DNA of 36,748 nt from Bauldia sp. (GTDB lineage: Bacteria; Pseudomonadota; Alphaproteobacteria; Rhizobiales; Kaistiaceae): contig JADLGL010000097.1 in assembly GCA_020849325.1 (NCBI GenBank), forward strand, positions 1-36,748, in the 5' to 3' direction. The position numbers were made by a program, and so were the translations under genes. The stretch's first letter is position 1. Every line of letters starts with the position of its first letter. The notes under the pieces were generated by a model. The model was given only the letters and a program-made list of their open reading frames with translations. It made no database searches and was not told the origin of the DNA. Positions 1-8,258 of this stretch are shown piece after piece.

Positions 1-789
1 CTAACCCGCGCCGATTTCTCCGATCATCGCCGACAGCGCGGCCTGGAGGCGCTCGAGGTCTTCCGGGCGGGACAGGCGGTGGTCGCCGTCCTTGATCAGC
101 GTCAGCACCACGTCATCGCTCGCGAGCCGTTCGAGGAGGGCTGTGGCGTGGCGGTAGGGCACCTCCTCGTCCTCCATGCCCTGGAGGATGTGGACGGGGC
201 AGCCGGTTTCGATGAGCTTGCCGCCGAAGAGATGGATTTCGCCGTCGTCGATCAGGCGCCGCGTGATCGGCAGGACATCGTCGCCGGGACGGAGCGGCGG
301 GCGGTGAATGATGCCTTTGGCGACGATTTCGCCGCGCTGCTCCTTCGACATGTTGTCCCACATCAGCGATTTCGTCATGTCGACGGCGGGAGCGATGAGG
401 ATCATGCCGGCGATCCGGCTCCTCGCCGCGGCGCGTTCGGCGCGGGCGAGGAGAAGGGCGAGCCAGCCGCCCATCGACGAGCCGATGACGATCTGGGGTC
501 CCGTGGTGGTGGCGAAGATGGCGCGCGCCTCGTCGAGCCAGCGGGAGATCGTCCCGTCGACGAAATCGCCGCCCGACCGGCCGTGGCCGGAATAGTCGAA
601 CCGGGTGCAGGCGAGGCCCATCGCGGTGGCGTAGCGGTCGACCGCCCTGGCCTTCGAGCCCGTCATGTCGGAGCGGTAGCCGCCGAGCCAGAAGAGGCCG
701 GGGGCGCCGCCCGGCCGGGCGAGGACGGCGATCTCCCGCTCGAGGAAGCCGATGCCCACCTTCAGCCGCTTTTCGCGGACATCGCCCAT
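1..789 (-). CDS. alpha/beta hydrolase, small serine-hydrolase type
   Basis: A 262-residue cytoplasmic alpha/beta hydrolase, complete: its TAG stop occupies the first three bases. The nucleophile elbow GSSMGG puts the catalytic Ser at about residue 105. Asp207 (in GMEDEEVP) and His237 (in DGDHRLS) complete a plausible triad. DYSGHGRSGG near residue 66 is the usual oxyanion-region loop. I chose the ATG at 789; the frame stays open another 69 codons upstream, but that stretch (rich in Arg and Pro) does not look like this fold. The gene is divergent from infC, an arrangement I recall from other Rhizobiales. The substrate is unknown; an esterase or peptidase-like role is possible. The family assignment is firm, the function is not. 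Confidence 0.85.
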   Translation of the reverse strand: MGDVREKRLKVGIGFLEREIAVLARPGGAPGLFWLGGYRSDMTGSKARAVDRYATAMGLACTRFDYSGHGRSGGDFVDGTISRWLDEARAIFATTTGPQIVIGSSMGGWLALLLARAERAAARSRIAGMILIAPAVDMTKSLMWDNMSKEQRGEIVAKGIIHRPPLRPGDDVLPITRRLIDDGEIHLFGGKLIETGCPVHILQGMEDEEVPYRHATALLERLASDDVVLTLIKDGDHRLSRPEDLERLQAALSAMIGEIGAG

Positions 790-858
790 TCGGAGCCCCC
801 TCGCGCGTCCGGCGCGCAACAGGCCGAAGCTTAAACCATGACAGGCCCGTTCGAGGAG

Positions 859-887
859 TTGACTTCCGGGCGCATGGGCCACAACTC
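859..887 (+). promoter_or_regulatory. weak candidate sigma70 promoter for infC
   Basis: TTGACT (859-864) is a good -35 hexamer and lies in the divergent gap between the hydrolase and infC. No convincing -10 follows: the best is around CAACTC/AACTCT at 882-888. The position is sensible but the evidence is one hexamer only. Confidence 0.22.
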
Positions 888-1001
888 TAGCCGCAATCCC
901 GGAGATCGGGTGGTACGTCGGCTTGGGGCCCCGCGGCAGTCCGCGACGGGTCCTATTCGTACTTCCCGCGGGGATCGCCCGAAACAACAGGAGCAATCGC
1001 C

Positions 1002-1538
1002 ATTCGTCGACCCCACAGAGCCCCGCCTCCCACCAAGGACGGCCCGCGCGTCAATGAGGAAATCCGGGTTTTTTCCGTCCAGCTGATCGGCGCAGAAGGT
1101 GAAAACCTCGGCCCGACCCCGATCGAGCAGGCGCTCGCAATAGCCCAGCAGGCGGGCCTCGATCTCGTCGAAATCTCCCCCAACGCCGTGCCGCCCGTCG
1201 CCAAGGTGATGGATTTCGGCCGCTTCAAGTACCAGTCGCAGAAGAAGGCGGCTGAGCAGCGGAAGCGCCAGAAGGTCGTCGAGGTCAAGGAGATCAAGAT
1301 GCGCCCGAACATCGACACGCACGACTACGACGTGAAGATGAAGTCGATGCGGCGCTTCTTCGAGGAAGGCGACAAGGTCAAGGTGACGCTCCGCTTCCGC
1401 GGCCGCGAAATGGCGCACCAGGAGCTCGGCGCGAAACTCCTCGATCAGGTGAAGGCCGAGACGGCCACGGAAGCCAAGGTCGAGGCGGAGCCGAAGCTCG
1501 AAGGCCGCCAGATGGTCATGATCCTGGCGCCGCGATGA
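1002..1538 (+). CDS. infC: translation initiation factor IF-3, AUU start
   Basis: IF-3 binds the 30S subunit and checks start-codon pairing. The 178-residue product has the N-terminal domain ([14 protein letters not shown] through [25 protein letters not shown]), the basic linker ([23 protein letters not shown]) and the C-terminal domain ([31 protein letters not shown]). The first in-frame ATG at 1188 would delete the whole N-terminal domain, so it cannot be the start. AGGAG at 989-993 lies 8 nt before an ATT codon at 1002, giving (M)[15 protein letters not shown], which fits rhizobial IF-3 N-termini as I recall them. An in-frame ATC at 996 is only 2 nt from the ribosome-binding site. AUU initiation is the known basis of IF-3 autoregulation in Escherichia coli. 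Confidence 0.95.
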   Translation: MRRPHRAPPPTKDGPRVNEEIRVFSVQLIGAEGENLGPTPIEQALAIAQQAGLDLVEISPNAVPPVAKVMDFGRFKYQSQKKAAEQRKRQKVVEVKEIKMRPNIDTHDYDVKMKSMRRFFEEGDKVKVTLRFRGREMAHQELGAKLLDQVKAETATEAKVEAEPKLEGRQMVMILAPR

Positions 1539-1614
1539 AACGCGGCGCCGCCCCGGCTCCGGTGATCGCTGCCGCTGCGGCCGTCGCGGCCTGACGACCG
1601 CAGGACTTCCGAAA

Positions 1615-2178
1615 ATGGCCGAACCCCGCATCATCCGCTGGAAGGCATGGTCGGGCGACGGGGTCGAGCATGCCGAGGTGCAGCGGCTCGGCGACGCGGT
1701 GAACGTCCATTCGGTGGTGGTGGGCGAGGATGAGGGAAAGCGCTTCGGCGTCCACTATCACCTCCTCCTCGTTCCCGGCTGGGAGTTCCACAACCTCATC
1801 CTCGACACGGCCCGGCCCGGCTTCCCCCGGCTGTCGCTGAGCCGGAAGGGGGGCGTGTGGACGGACCTGTCGACCGGCGCCGAGATGCCCGAGCTTTCGG
1901 GCTGCATCGACGTCGACATCTCGGCGACGCCGTTCACCAACAGCCTGCCGATCCACCGCCTCGGCCTCGCCGAGAGCGAGAGCGCCGAGATTCTCGTCGC
2001 GCATCTTGCGGCGCCGGACTTCGTCCCGAAGCCGGTGCGCCAGCGCTACACCTGTCTCCTCCAGAGCCGGCACTACCGGTTCGAATCCCTCGACGGCAGC
2101 GGGTTCACCGCCGATCTCGAGGTCGACGACGCGGGGCTGGTGGTGGACTATCCCGGCCTGTTCCGGCGGGTCGGGTAG
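1615..2178 (+). CDS. putative glycolipid-binding domain protein (DUF1089)
   Basis: A 187-residue soluble protein with no signal peptide or membrane segment. The opening RIIRWKAWSGDGVEHAEV, the central YHLLLVPGWEF and the late QRYTCLLQSRHYRFESLDGSGF are the pattern I associate with the Pfam glycolipid-binding family (PA1994-like, formerly DUF1089). The length matches a single full domain. The ligand in this organism is unknown and the family name rests on structural similarity rather than demonstrated binding. It lies 76 nt after infC and upstream of the rpmI promoter, so it may be a read-through passenger of infC. Confidence 0.75.
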   Translation: MAEPRIIRWKAWSGDGVEHAEVQRLGDAVNVHSVVVGEDEGKRFGVHYHLLLVPGWEFHNLILDTARPGFPRLSLSRKGGVWTDLSTGAEMPELSGCIDVDISATPFTNSLPIHRLGLAESESAEILVAHLAAPDFVPKPVRQRYTCLLQSRHYRFESLDGSGFTADLEVDDAGLVVDYPGLFRRVG

Positions 2179-2196
2179 CGCACCCACCGGCCGCGC

Positions 2197-2225
2197 TTGC
2201 GTGCGCGCGGCCGCGCCTTTATAAG
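2197..2225 (+). promoter_or_regulatory. candidate sigma70 promoter for rpmI-rplT, embedded in a hairpin
   Basis: TTGCGT (2197-2202), a 17-nt spacer and TATAAG (2220-2225) form a well-spaced promoter about 100 nt before rpmI. The -35 lies in the loop of a perfect 8-bp inverted repeat (GGCCGCGC 2189-2196 / GCGCGGCC 2205-2212), followed by CCTTT. The same DNA could therefore also end transcription from the upstream gene. Confidence 0.45.
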
Positions 2226-2330
2226 CCCGCATCCCCGGTCCGGCAGGGCATGCCGCGGCGGGGGTTTCGCTCATAACGCAAGAAGATGCGTCCTCGGGTC
2301 CGCCCGACGTTGGCGCTTATGGAGAGCCAA

Positions 2331-2531
2331 ATGCCCAAGATGAAGACCAAGAGCGGCGCGAAAAAGCGCTTCAAGGTGACGGGTACCGGGAAGGTGGTTG
2401 CGGCGCAGGCCGGCAAACGCCACGGCATGGTGAAGCGGACGGCCAAGTTCATCCGCAACGCCCGGGGAACGAACGTGCTGTTCAAGACGGACGGCGACAA
2501 CGTCAAGAAGTTCTTCCTGCCGAACGACTAA
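2331..2531 (+). CDS. rpmI: 50S ribosomal protein L35
   Basis: The 66-residue product is L35, a small basic protein of the large ribosomal subunit. [21 protein letters not shown] at the N-terminus and the later [12 protein letters not shown] and FFLPND are characteristic. The frame is open 45 nt further upstream, but the conserved MPKMKTK start at 2331 sets the N-terminus. It is followed after 33 nt by rplT, the usual order infC-rpmI-rplT, here with one extra gene between infC and rpmI. Confidence 0.97.
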   Translation: MPKMKTKSGAKKRFKVTGTGKVVAAQAGKRHGMVKRTAKFIRNARGTNVLFKTDGDNVKKFFLPND

Positions 2532-2564
2532 GTCCCGAACAGAAACCCCGCTCAGGAGAACGCC

Positions 2565-2924
2565 ATGTCGCGCGTCAAACGGGGCGTCACGTCGCACGCC
2601 CGCCACAAGAAGATCCTCAAGAAGGCCGAAGGCTATTACGGCCGCCGCAAGAATACGATCCGCATTGCCAAGCAGGCGGTCGACAAGGCGAACCAGTATG
2701 CCTTCCGCGACCGGAAAGCGCGGAAGCGCACGTTCCGCGGCCTGTGGATCCAGCGCATCAACGCCGCCGCCCGCATCCACGACCTGACCTATTCCCGATT
2801 CATCGACGGCCTCGCGAAGGCTGGGGTCGAGGTCGACCGCAAGATGCTCGCTGACATCGCCGTGCACGAGCCGGACGCCTTCAAGGCGCTGGCCGAGCAG
2901 GCGAAGGGCGCTCTCGCGGCGTAA
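2565..2924 (+). CDS. rplT: 50S ribosomal protein L20
   Basis: The 119-residue product is L20, which binds 23S rRNA early in 50S assembly. The protein opens [19 protein letters not shown], has the basic [21 protein letters not shown] segment (long N-terminal extension that threads into rRNA) and the globular [20 protein letters not shown] domain. CAGGAGAACGCC precedes the ATG. In many bacteria L20 represses its own operon; no L20-specific mimic was identified in the leader here. A strong stem-loop follows at 2954. Confidence 0.97.
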   Translation: MSRVKRGVTSHARHKKILKKAEGYYGRRKNTIRIAKQAVDKANQYAFRDRKARKRTFRGLWIQRINAAARIHDLTYSRFIDGLAKAGVEVDRKMLADIAVHEPDAFKALAEQAKGALAA

Positions 2925-2953
2925 CCCACGCCTTTCGAGGCCGATGACTTCGT

Positions 2954-2977
2954 CCCGTGCCGGATTTCCGGCGCGGG
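2954..2977 (+). terminator. 11-bp stem-loop between rplT and pheS
   Basis: CCCGTGCCGGA (2954-2964) pairs with TCCGGCGCGGG (2967-2977), with one G-T wobble. Only two bases separate the arms, so the terminal A-T pair must open. No T-run follows, so it may be a processing or stabilising element, or a weak terminator setting rplT against pheS levels, rather than a classical terminator. Confidence 0.35.
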
Positions 2978-3047
2978 GTTGACGCGCGGCCCCGTGACCC
3001 GTTTCTCATCGGCCGCGCCCGTACACTGGCTGGCCATGAGGACGGCA

Positions 3048-4130
3048 ATGTCTGACATCGATACGATCGAACGCACGATCCTCGCCGCGGTGGGCTCCGC
3101 CGGCGACGAGGCGGCGCTCGAAACCGTGCGCGTTTCCGCCCTCGGCAAGAAGGGCTCGGTCTCCGAACTCCTGAAGACGCTCGGGACGATGACCCCGGCC
3201 GAGCGACAGACCGCCGGCCCCGCGATCAACGGCCTCAAGGACCGCGTCAACGAGGCGCTCGCGGCGCGGAAGGCGATCCTTCGCGACGAGGCGCTGACGA
3301 AGCGGCTCGCGGCGGAGGCGGTCGACGTGACGCTGCCGGTGCGGCGCGCCCCGCTCGAAACGGGCCGCATCCATCCGGTGAGCCAGGTGATCGACGAGAT
3401 CACCGCGATCTGCTCCGACCTCGGCTTCGCCATCGCCGAAGGGCCGGACATCGAGACCGACTTCTACAATTTCACCGCGCTCAATTTCCCGGTCGGCCAC
3501 CCCGCCCGCGAGATGCACGACACGTTCTTCTTCAGGCCGAACGCCGAGGGCGAGCGGCTCCTTCTCCGCACGCACACCTCGCCGGTGCAGATCCGCACCA
3601 TGGAGAAGCAGAAGCCGCCGATCCGCGTCGTGATCCCCGGCCGCACCTACCGCCAGGACAGCGACCAGACCCACACGCCGATGTTCCACCAACTCGAGGG
3701 GCTGGTGATCGAGGAAGACACCAATATCGGCCATCTCAAATGGGTGCTGCAGGAGTTCTGCAAGGCGTTCTTCGAGGTCGACCGCGTCGAGATGCGGTTC
3801 CGGCCGAGCTTCTTCCCGTTCACCGAGCCGTCGATGGAAGTCGACATCCGCTGCAGGCGCGTCGGCAACGAGGTGCGGTTCGGCGAGGGCGACGACTGGC
3901 TCGAAATCCTCGGCTGCGGAATGGTGCACCCGAACGTCCTGCGCCACGGCGGCATCGATCCCGACAGGTACCAGGGTTTTGCCTGGGGCATGGGGATCGA
4001 CCGGATCGCGATGCTGAAATACGGCATGCCGGACCTGCGCGCGTTCTTCGACGCCGACGTCCGCTGGCTCCGCCACTACGGTTTTCGCCCCCTCGACCTG
4101 CCGACGCTCGCCGGCGGGCTGAGCGGCTGA
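3048..4130 (+). CDS. pheS: phenylalanine--tRNA ligase alpha subunit
   Basis: A 360-residue class II aminoacyl-tRNA synthetase subunit; with PheT it forms the alpha2-beta2 enzyme that charges tRNA-Phe. Residues 1-85 form the N-terminal coiled coil. Then come [19 protein letters not shown], the motif 2 region ([46 protein letters not shown]) and motif 3 ([17 protein letters not shown]). I chose the ATG at 3048 ([15 protein letters not shown]); an upstream in-frame start at 2979 adds 23 residues that do not resemble PheS. Unusually, pheT does not follow directly: two small genes separate the subunits. Confidence 0.97.
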   Translation: MSDIDTIERTILAAVGSAGDEAALETVRVSALGKKGSVSELLKTLGTMTPAERQTAGPAINGLKDRVNEALAARKAILRDEALTKRLAAEAVDVTLPVRRAPLETGRIHPVSQVIDEITAICSDLGFAIAEGPDIETDFYNFTALNFPVGHPAREMHDTFFFRPNAEGERLLLRTHTSPVQIRTMEKQKPPIRVVIPGRTYRQDSDQTHTPMFHQLEGLVIEEDTNIGHLKWVLQEFCKAFFEVDRVEMRFRPSFFPFTEPSMEVDIRCRRVGNEVRFGEGDDWLEILGCGMVHPNVLRHGGIDPDRYQGFAWGMGIDRIAMLKYGMPDLRAFFDADVRWLRHYGFRPLDLPTLAGGLSG

Positions 4131-4182
4131 CGGCGAACCGATATACATTCTCGCGGCCGACGACCGAGACAGGAGGTCGAAC

Positions 4183-4494
4183 ATGCCCATTGCCCAGAAC
4201 GTGCTTCTCAGCCTCGACGAACTCCGCTCGCTGATCGAGCCGATCATCCGGGAGGGTTTTGCCGGGTTCGGCGTGCGGAACCTCGTCCTCGAGGAGGACG
4301 AGGACTTCGAAGGCGACCCGTTCGTCTGGGCGACGGTCAATGTCGACGAGCGTACCGACACGCGGACGCAGATCGAGGTCAACGACGATGTCCAGCAGGC
4401 GGTCTGGAAGACCGGCGACAGGCGCTACGTCTTTCTTACCGCGCTGCCACCGCCGGACGCCGACGAGGCTGAAGAGGACGGCGAGGAACCGTGA
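4183..4494 (+). CDS. small acidic protein, putative partner of the HEPN protein
   Basis: A 103-residue acidic protein. Residues 9-60 (LSLDELRSLIEPIIREGFAG, then FGVRNLVLEEDEDFEGDPFVWATVNV) suggest a helix followed by a beta-alpha-beta unit. The tail ([12 protein letters not shown]) is disordered and acidic. A strong AGGAGG at 4171-4176 lies 6 nt before the ATG, and the gene overlaps the HEPN gene by GTGA. I recall similar small proteins with a D-(Y/F)-x-GDP segment encoded next to HEPN genes in alphaproteobacteria. It lacks the GSx10DxD signature of MNT nucleotidyltransferases, so it is not a canonical MNT antitoxin. A TATACA at 4142-4147 might mark an internal promoter. Function unknown. Confidence 0.8.
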   Translation: MPIAQNVLLSLDELRSLIEPIIREGFAGFGVRNLVLEEDEDFEGDPFVWATVNVDERTDTRTQIEVNDDVQQAVWKTGDRRYVFLTALPPPDADEAEEDGEEP

Positions 4495-4970
4495 CGCGAG
4501 AGACAATGGCGTCATCACTCATCGACGCCGCCGATGCTCTGCTTCAGGAGGGCGGACGGAGCGTCGTCTTCAGACGGCGCGCCGTAAGCACGGCCTACTA
4601 TGCGGTCTTCCATGCATTGGCGAAGCTCACCGCCGACTATGTGACCCGGTCCGCCGGCCGGTCGACGATGGAGTATGAGCGGGCATATCGCGCGATGGCG
4701 CATACCGCGCTCAGGAGCGCGTTTGCCAACGCACCGCTGGTCGAACACCCCCGCGTCCGGGAGATCGGCCAGATCGTCGTGCGTCTTCAGGCAGAGCGCG
4801 AGCGCGCCGACTATCTGCCCCCCGGTGCCGCCCCCTTTCCCACGGACGTCGTTCGCATCCTTCTCGACCGAGCCCGCGACGCCGTGGCGGCCATCGAAAG
4901 CCTTCGCCTTTCCGACGAGAGCGTTCGCCTCCTCGCCGTGACTCTCCTGTTCAGGGATCGTCGTCCATGA
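4491..4970 (+). CDS. HEPN domain-containing protein
   Basis: A 159-residue all-helical protein. [21 protein letters not shown] (residues 25-45) is the conserved second helix of UPF0332-type HEPN domains. [11 protein letters not shown] contains Arg64-x6-His71, a plausible Rx4-6H nuclease motif. RERADYLPP near residue 105 matches the conserved C-terminal ADY element. HEPN proteins of this type are often RNases or partners in toxin-antitoxin pairs; here activity is only inferred. The GTG start overlaps the upstream stop (GTGA) and its own TGA overlaps the ATG of pheT (ATGA), so the three genes are translationally coupled. It could instead be an ordinary accessory to tRNA charging. Confidence 0.85.
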   Translation: MTRETMASSLIDAADALLQEGGRSVVFRRRAVSTAYYAVFHALAKLTADYVTRSAGRSTMEYERAYRAMAHTALRSAFANAPLVEHPRVREIGQIVVRLQAERERADYLPPGAAPFPTDVVRILLDRARDAVAAIESLRLSDESVRLLAVTLLFRDRRP

Positions 4971-7387
4971 AGTTCACCCTCTCCTGGCTCAAGGAGCATC
5001 TCCACACCGAGGCGAGCGCGGAGGAGATCGCGAGGTCCCTCACCCGCATCGGCCTCGAAGTGGAAAGCGTCGAGGACCCTGCCAAGGCGCTCGCGCCGTT
5101 CCGGATCGCGTCGGTGGTCTCGGCCCAGCAGCACCCGAACGCCGATCGCCTCCGCGTCTGCATGGTCGACGTCGGCGATGCGTCGGGGCCGGTGCAGGTC
5201 GTCTGCGGCGCGCCGAATGCCCGCGCGGGCATCAAGGCGGTGTTCGCGGCGCCGGGATCGGTGATCCCGAACACCGGCGACGTGCTGAAGACCGGCACGA
5301 TCCGCGGCGTCGAGAGCCGCGGCATGCTGGTTTCCGAGCGCGAGCTCGGCCTCTCCGACGAGCACACCGGCATCATCGAGCTGCCGGACGATGCGCCGGT
5401 CGGCACGTCCTTCGCGGCGTACAGGAAGCTCGCCGATCCGCTGTTCGACGTTTCGGTGACGCCGAACCGGCCGGACTGCCTCGGCGTCTCCGGCATCGCG
5501 CGCGACCTCGCCGCGGCCGGACTCGGCACGGTCATCGGCCACGCGCTGCCACCCGGTCACGGCGCCTTCCCGGCACCGGTCACGGTGACGCTCGACCTCG
5601 GCGATGCGCCGGGGCTGTGTCCGGCCTTCGCGCTCCGGCTCATCCGCGGCGTGAAGAACGGGCCGTCGCCGGAATGGCTGCAGCAGCGGCTCCGCTCGAT
5701 CGGGCTCCGGCCAATCAACGCCCTCGTCGACGTGACGAATTTCCTGACGTTCGACCGTAACCGGCCGCTCCACGTCTTCGACGCGTCCAAGGTGGCGGGG
5801 AACCTCACGGTGCGGAAGGCCAAAGGGGGCGAGGAAATCCTCGCCCTCGACGGGCGGACCTACAGGCTCGACGAGACGATGGTGGTCATCGCCGACCAGA
5901 ACGGCGTCGAATCGATCGGCGGCATCATGGGCGGCGAGGCGACGGGCTGCACGGAGGCGACGACCGACGTCCTGGTCGAATCCGCGCTCTGGGACGCGCT
6001 CAACATCGCGCAGACCGGCCGAAAGCTCGGCATCAATTCGGATGCGCGCTTCCGCTTCGAGCGCGGCGTCGATCCGGAGTTCTGCGTGCCCGGGCTCGAA
6101 CTCGCGACGCGGATGATCGTCGACCTCTGCGGTGGCGAAGCGAGCGAGATGGTCGTTGCCGGAACGCCGCATGACGAGCGACGGACGGTCTCGTTCCCGC
6201 TCGCCGAGGTGAAGCGGCTCGCGGGGCTCGACCTGCCGGCGAACGAGGTCACGGGCATCCTCGGGAAGCTCGGCTTCGGCGTGCACGGTTTCGGCGAGAA
6301 TCTCATCGTCTCGATCCCGACCTGGCGGCCGGACGTCGGCGGCAAGGCCGACCTCGTCGAGGAGGTGGTGCGCATGGTCGGCGTCGATGCCGTGCCGGTG
6401 CGGCCGATGCGCAAGCCCGAGGGCGTGTCGCGCCCGGTGCTGACGCTCGGCCAGCGGCGCGTCCGCACCGCGCGGCGGGCGCTCGCGGCGCGCGGGCTGG
6501 TCGAGGCGGTGACGTGGTCGTTCATCTCGAAAGACCGCGCCGAGCTGTTCGGCGGCGGGCAGCCGGAGCTGGCGCTGGCCAACCCGATCTCGGCCGACAT
6601 GACCGACATGCGCCCGAGCCTCCTCCCCGGCCTTGCCGCCGCGGCGCAGCGGAACGCGGCGCGCGGCTTCAGCGACGGCGCGCTGTTCGAGGTGGGCCAG
6701 ATCTATCGCGGCGTCCGTCCGGACGACCAGTACACCGCCGCGGCGGGCGTCCGGTACGGCACGGCCGGCGTCGGAGGCAGCGGCCGGAACTGGCAGTCCT
6801 CTGCCCGCGCTGTCGACGTGTTCGACGCCAAGGCCGATCTCCTGGCGCTCCTCGACGCGCTGGGCGTTGCCACCGACAAGGTGCAGATCGTGCCCGGCGG
6901 TCCGGCCTGGTTCCATCCCGGCCGCGCCGGCACGGTGCAGCTCGGCCCGAAGACGGTGCTCGGCTGGTTCGGCGAGTTCCATCCGTCGACGCTGGAGAAA
7001 CTCGACATGACGGGCCCCGTCGCGGCCTTCGCCGTGATCCTCGAGGCGCTGCCGGCGCCCAAGGCGAAGGCCACGAAGACGAAGCCGCCGCTGGACCTCC
7101 CGGACCTCCAGGCGGTGCGGCGCGACTTCGCGTTCGTCGTCGATCGCGGCGTCGAGGCGGCGAAGATCGTCCGGGCGGCCGAGGGCGCCGACAGGAAGCT
7201 CATCGCGGGCGTCCAGGTGTTCGACGTGTTCGAGGGCCCGGCGATCGGCGAAGGCCGGAAATCGGTCGCGATCGAGGTGACGCTGCAGCCGTCCGAGAGG
7301 ACGCTGACGGAGGCCGACATCGAGGCGGTGTCGGCGAAGATCGTCGCCGATACCGTGAAGGCGACCGGGGCTACGCTTCGTAGCTGA
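4967..7387 (+). CDS. pheT: phenylalanine--tRNA ligase beta subunit
   Basis: The 806-residue beta subunit, full length. In order: the N-terminal tRNA-binding Myf/EMAP domain (about 40-150, with [10 protein letters not shown] and VVCGAPN), the B3/B4 editing domain (about 210-390, with [14 protein letters not shown]), the B5 domain (about 405-480), the catalytic-like core ([19 protein letters not shown] near 550) and the C-terminal anticodon-binding FDX-ACB domain (about 710-805, with [11 protein letters not shown] and [21 protein letters not shown]). Its ATG overlaps the TGA of the HEPN gene by four bases, so translation probably depends on the HEPN gene. It ends 3 bp from the stop of the convergent secreted-protein gene. 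Confidence 0.97.
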   Translation: MKFTLSWLKEHLHTEASAEEIARSLTRIGLEVESVEDPAKALAPFRIASVVSAQQHPNADRLRVCMVDVGDASGPVQVVCGAPNARAGIKAVFAAPGSVIPNTGDVLKTGTIRGVESRGMLVSERELGLSDEHTGIIELPDDAPVGTSFAAYRKLADPLFDVSVTPNRPDCLGVSGIARDLAAAGLGTVIGHALPPGHGAFPAPVTVTLDLGDAPGLCPAFALRLIRGVKNGPSPEWLQQRLRSIGLRPINALVDVTNFLTFDRNRPLHVFDASKVAGNLTVRKAKGGEEILALDGRTYRLDETMVVIADQNGVESIGGIMGGEATGCTEATTDVLVESALWDALNIAQTGRKLGINSDARFRFERGVDPEFCVPGLELATRMIVDLCGGEASEMVVAGTPHDERRTVSFPLAEVKRLAGLDLPANEVTGILGKLGFGVHGFGENLIVSIPTWRPDVGGKADLVEEVVRMVGVDAVPVRPMRKPEGVSRPVLTLGQRRVRTARRALAARGLVEAVTWSFISKDRAELFGGGQPELALANPISADMTDMRPSLLPGLAAAAQRNAARGFSDGALFEVGQIYRGVRPDDQYTAAAGVRYGTAGVGGSGRNWQSSARAVDVFDAKADLLALLDALGVATDKVQIVPGGPAWFHPGRAGTVQLGPKTVLGWFGEFHPSTLEKLDMTGPVAAFAVILEALPAPKAKATKTKPPLDLPDLQAVRRDFAFVVDRGVEAAKIVRAAEGADRKLIAGVQVFDVFEGPAIGEGRKSVAIEVTLQPSERTLTEADIEAVSAKIVADTVKATGATLRS

Positions 7388-7390
7388 ACC

Positions 7391-8179
7391 CTACGGCGCG
7401 GCGGCGCAATCCGCCGCCGTGACGGCAACGCTGAACACCGGGGCGTTGGCGTTGTCGCTGTAGCGGTAGGTGACGGTGCCGCCCGAGAAGAGGACGAGGC
7501 GGACGCCGGGATCGGCACAGAGCTGGGCGCGCATGTCGCCGGCGGTGGCCTCGAAGGTGGGGCGCTGCGCCTCGGGGACCGAGAAGCCGAGCTGGTAGAA
7601 GTAGACGAGCGCCGCGGCGCCGTGGAACACGGCCATCAACGTCGTCACCTCGTCGATCCCCGCCGGCAGCGTCGGGCCGATCTCCTCGACGCGCCGGGCG
7701 AGATAGGCATCGAGCTCCGCCGGCGTCAGCAGCGGCGTGCCGGCTTCGACCGCGGCGCAATCGGCGGGCGTGGTGGTGAGCGTTGCGAATGGCGCGCCGT
7801 CCGGACCGCGATACTCGTCGATGCCGACGAGGCCGTAACGGATGCTGGCGCCGTCCGGGCTGCAGAAGCTCGCGGTGTGCTGCGCCTGGCGGAACCGCAC
7901 CCAGTCCTCGGGAAGCGTGGCGGGCGCGACGAGGAGGCGTTTCACGTAGGTGATCGTCCCCGAAACGCAGTCGAGCCTGATCTCGACGTCCTCGGTGGTG
8001 GCGTCCACCGCGCGCGGCATCGCCCGGTTGGCATCGGCGACGTAGGGCTCCATCGCCCGGCACTGGACGTCCGGCGCCGGGTTCGCCCGCGGCACCTGCC
8101 CCGCCGCCGGAAGCAATGCCGCCAAAGCGAGGAAGGCCGCAGCGGCGGCGAGACGCCGAGAACGGAAAGGCCAGCGCAT
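7391..8179 (-). CDS. secreted six-cysteine protein, two tandem ~88-aa modules
   Basis: A 262-residue exported protein: RSRR then LAAAAAFLALAALLPAAG is a signal peptide. The mature part has exactly six Cys. It is an internal duplication of an 88-residue unit: one from MPRAVD to TTTPADC, the other from LPAGID to VTAADC, both exactly 88 residues. Shared features are an initial (M/L)P, a central hydrophobic strand (ITYVKRLLV / LVYFYQLGF), a mid Cys and a final DC. Each unit is preceded by a helix (CRAMEPYVADANRA / AELDAYLARRVEEIGPT). ATG 8179 has AGGGAG 9 nt upstream; the frame is open to 8311, but the signal peptide fixes this start. The gene lies 79 nt downstream of a larger paralogue, probably in one operon. 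Function unknown; a periplasmic or surface role is inferred. Confidence 0.8.
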   Translation of the reverse strand: MRWPFRSRRLAAAAAFLALAALLPAAGQVPRANPAPDVQCRAMEPYVADANRAMPRAVDATTEDVEIRLDCVSGTITYVKRLLVAPATLPEDWVRFRQAQHTASFCSPDGASIRYGLVGIDEYRGPDGAPFATLTTTPADCAAVEAGTPLLTPAELDAYLARRVEEIGPTLPAGIDEVTTLMAVFHGAAALVYFYQLGFSVPEAQRPTFEATAGDMRAQLCADPGVRLVLFSGGTVTYRYSDNANAPVFSVAVTAADCAAAP

Positions 8180-8258
8180 CGACGGTCGCTCCCTTTGGAC
8201 TGCGACCATCATATCCCGCGGCGTGTGCGCCGGTCCCATGCGCGGGGCGCCGGTCGCC

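Noticed and set aside
4183..4494. Calling the 103-aa gene an MNT nucleotidyltransferase antitoxin
   Set aside because: The GSx10DxD metal-binding signature is absent, so only a partner role next to HEPN is claimed.
4811..6982. A 723-codon antisense frame over pheT
   Set aside because: Its composition (runs of Arg, Ala, Glu, His) is typical of the antisense of a GC-rich gene, with no domain resemblance, and pheT is certain.
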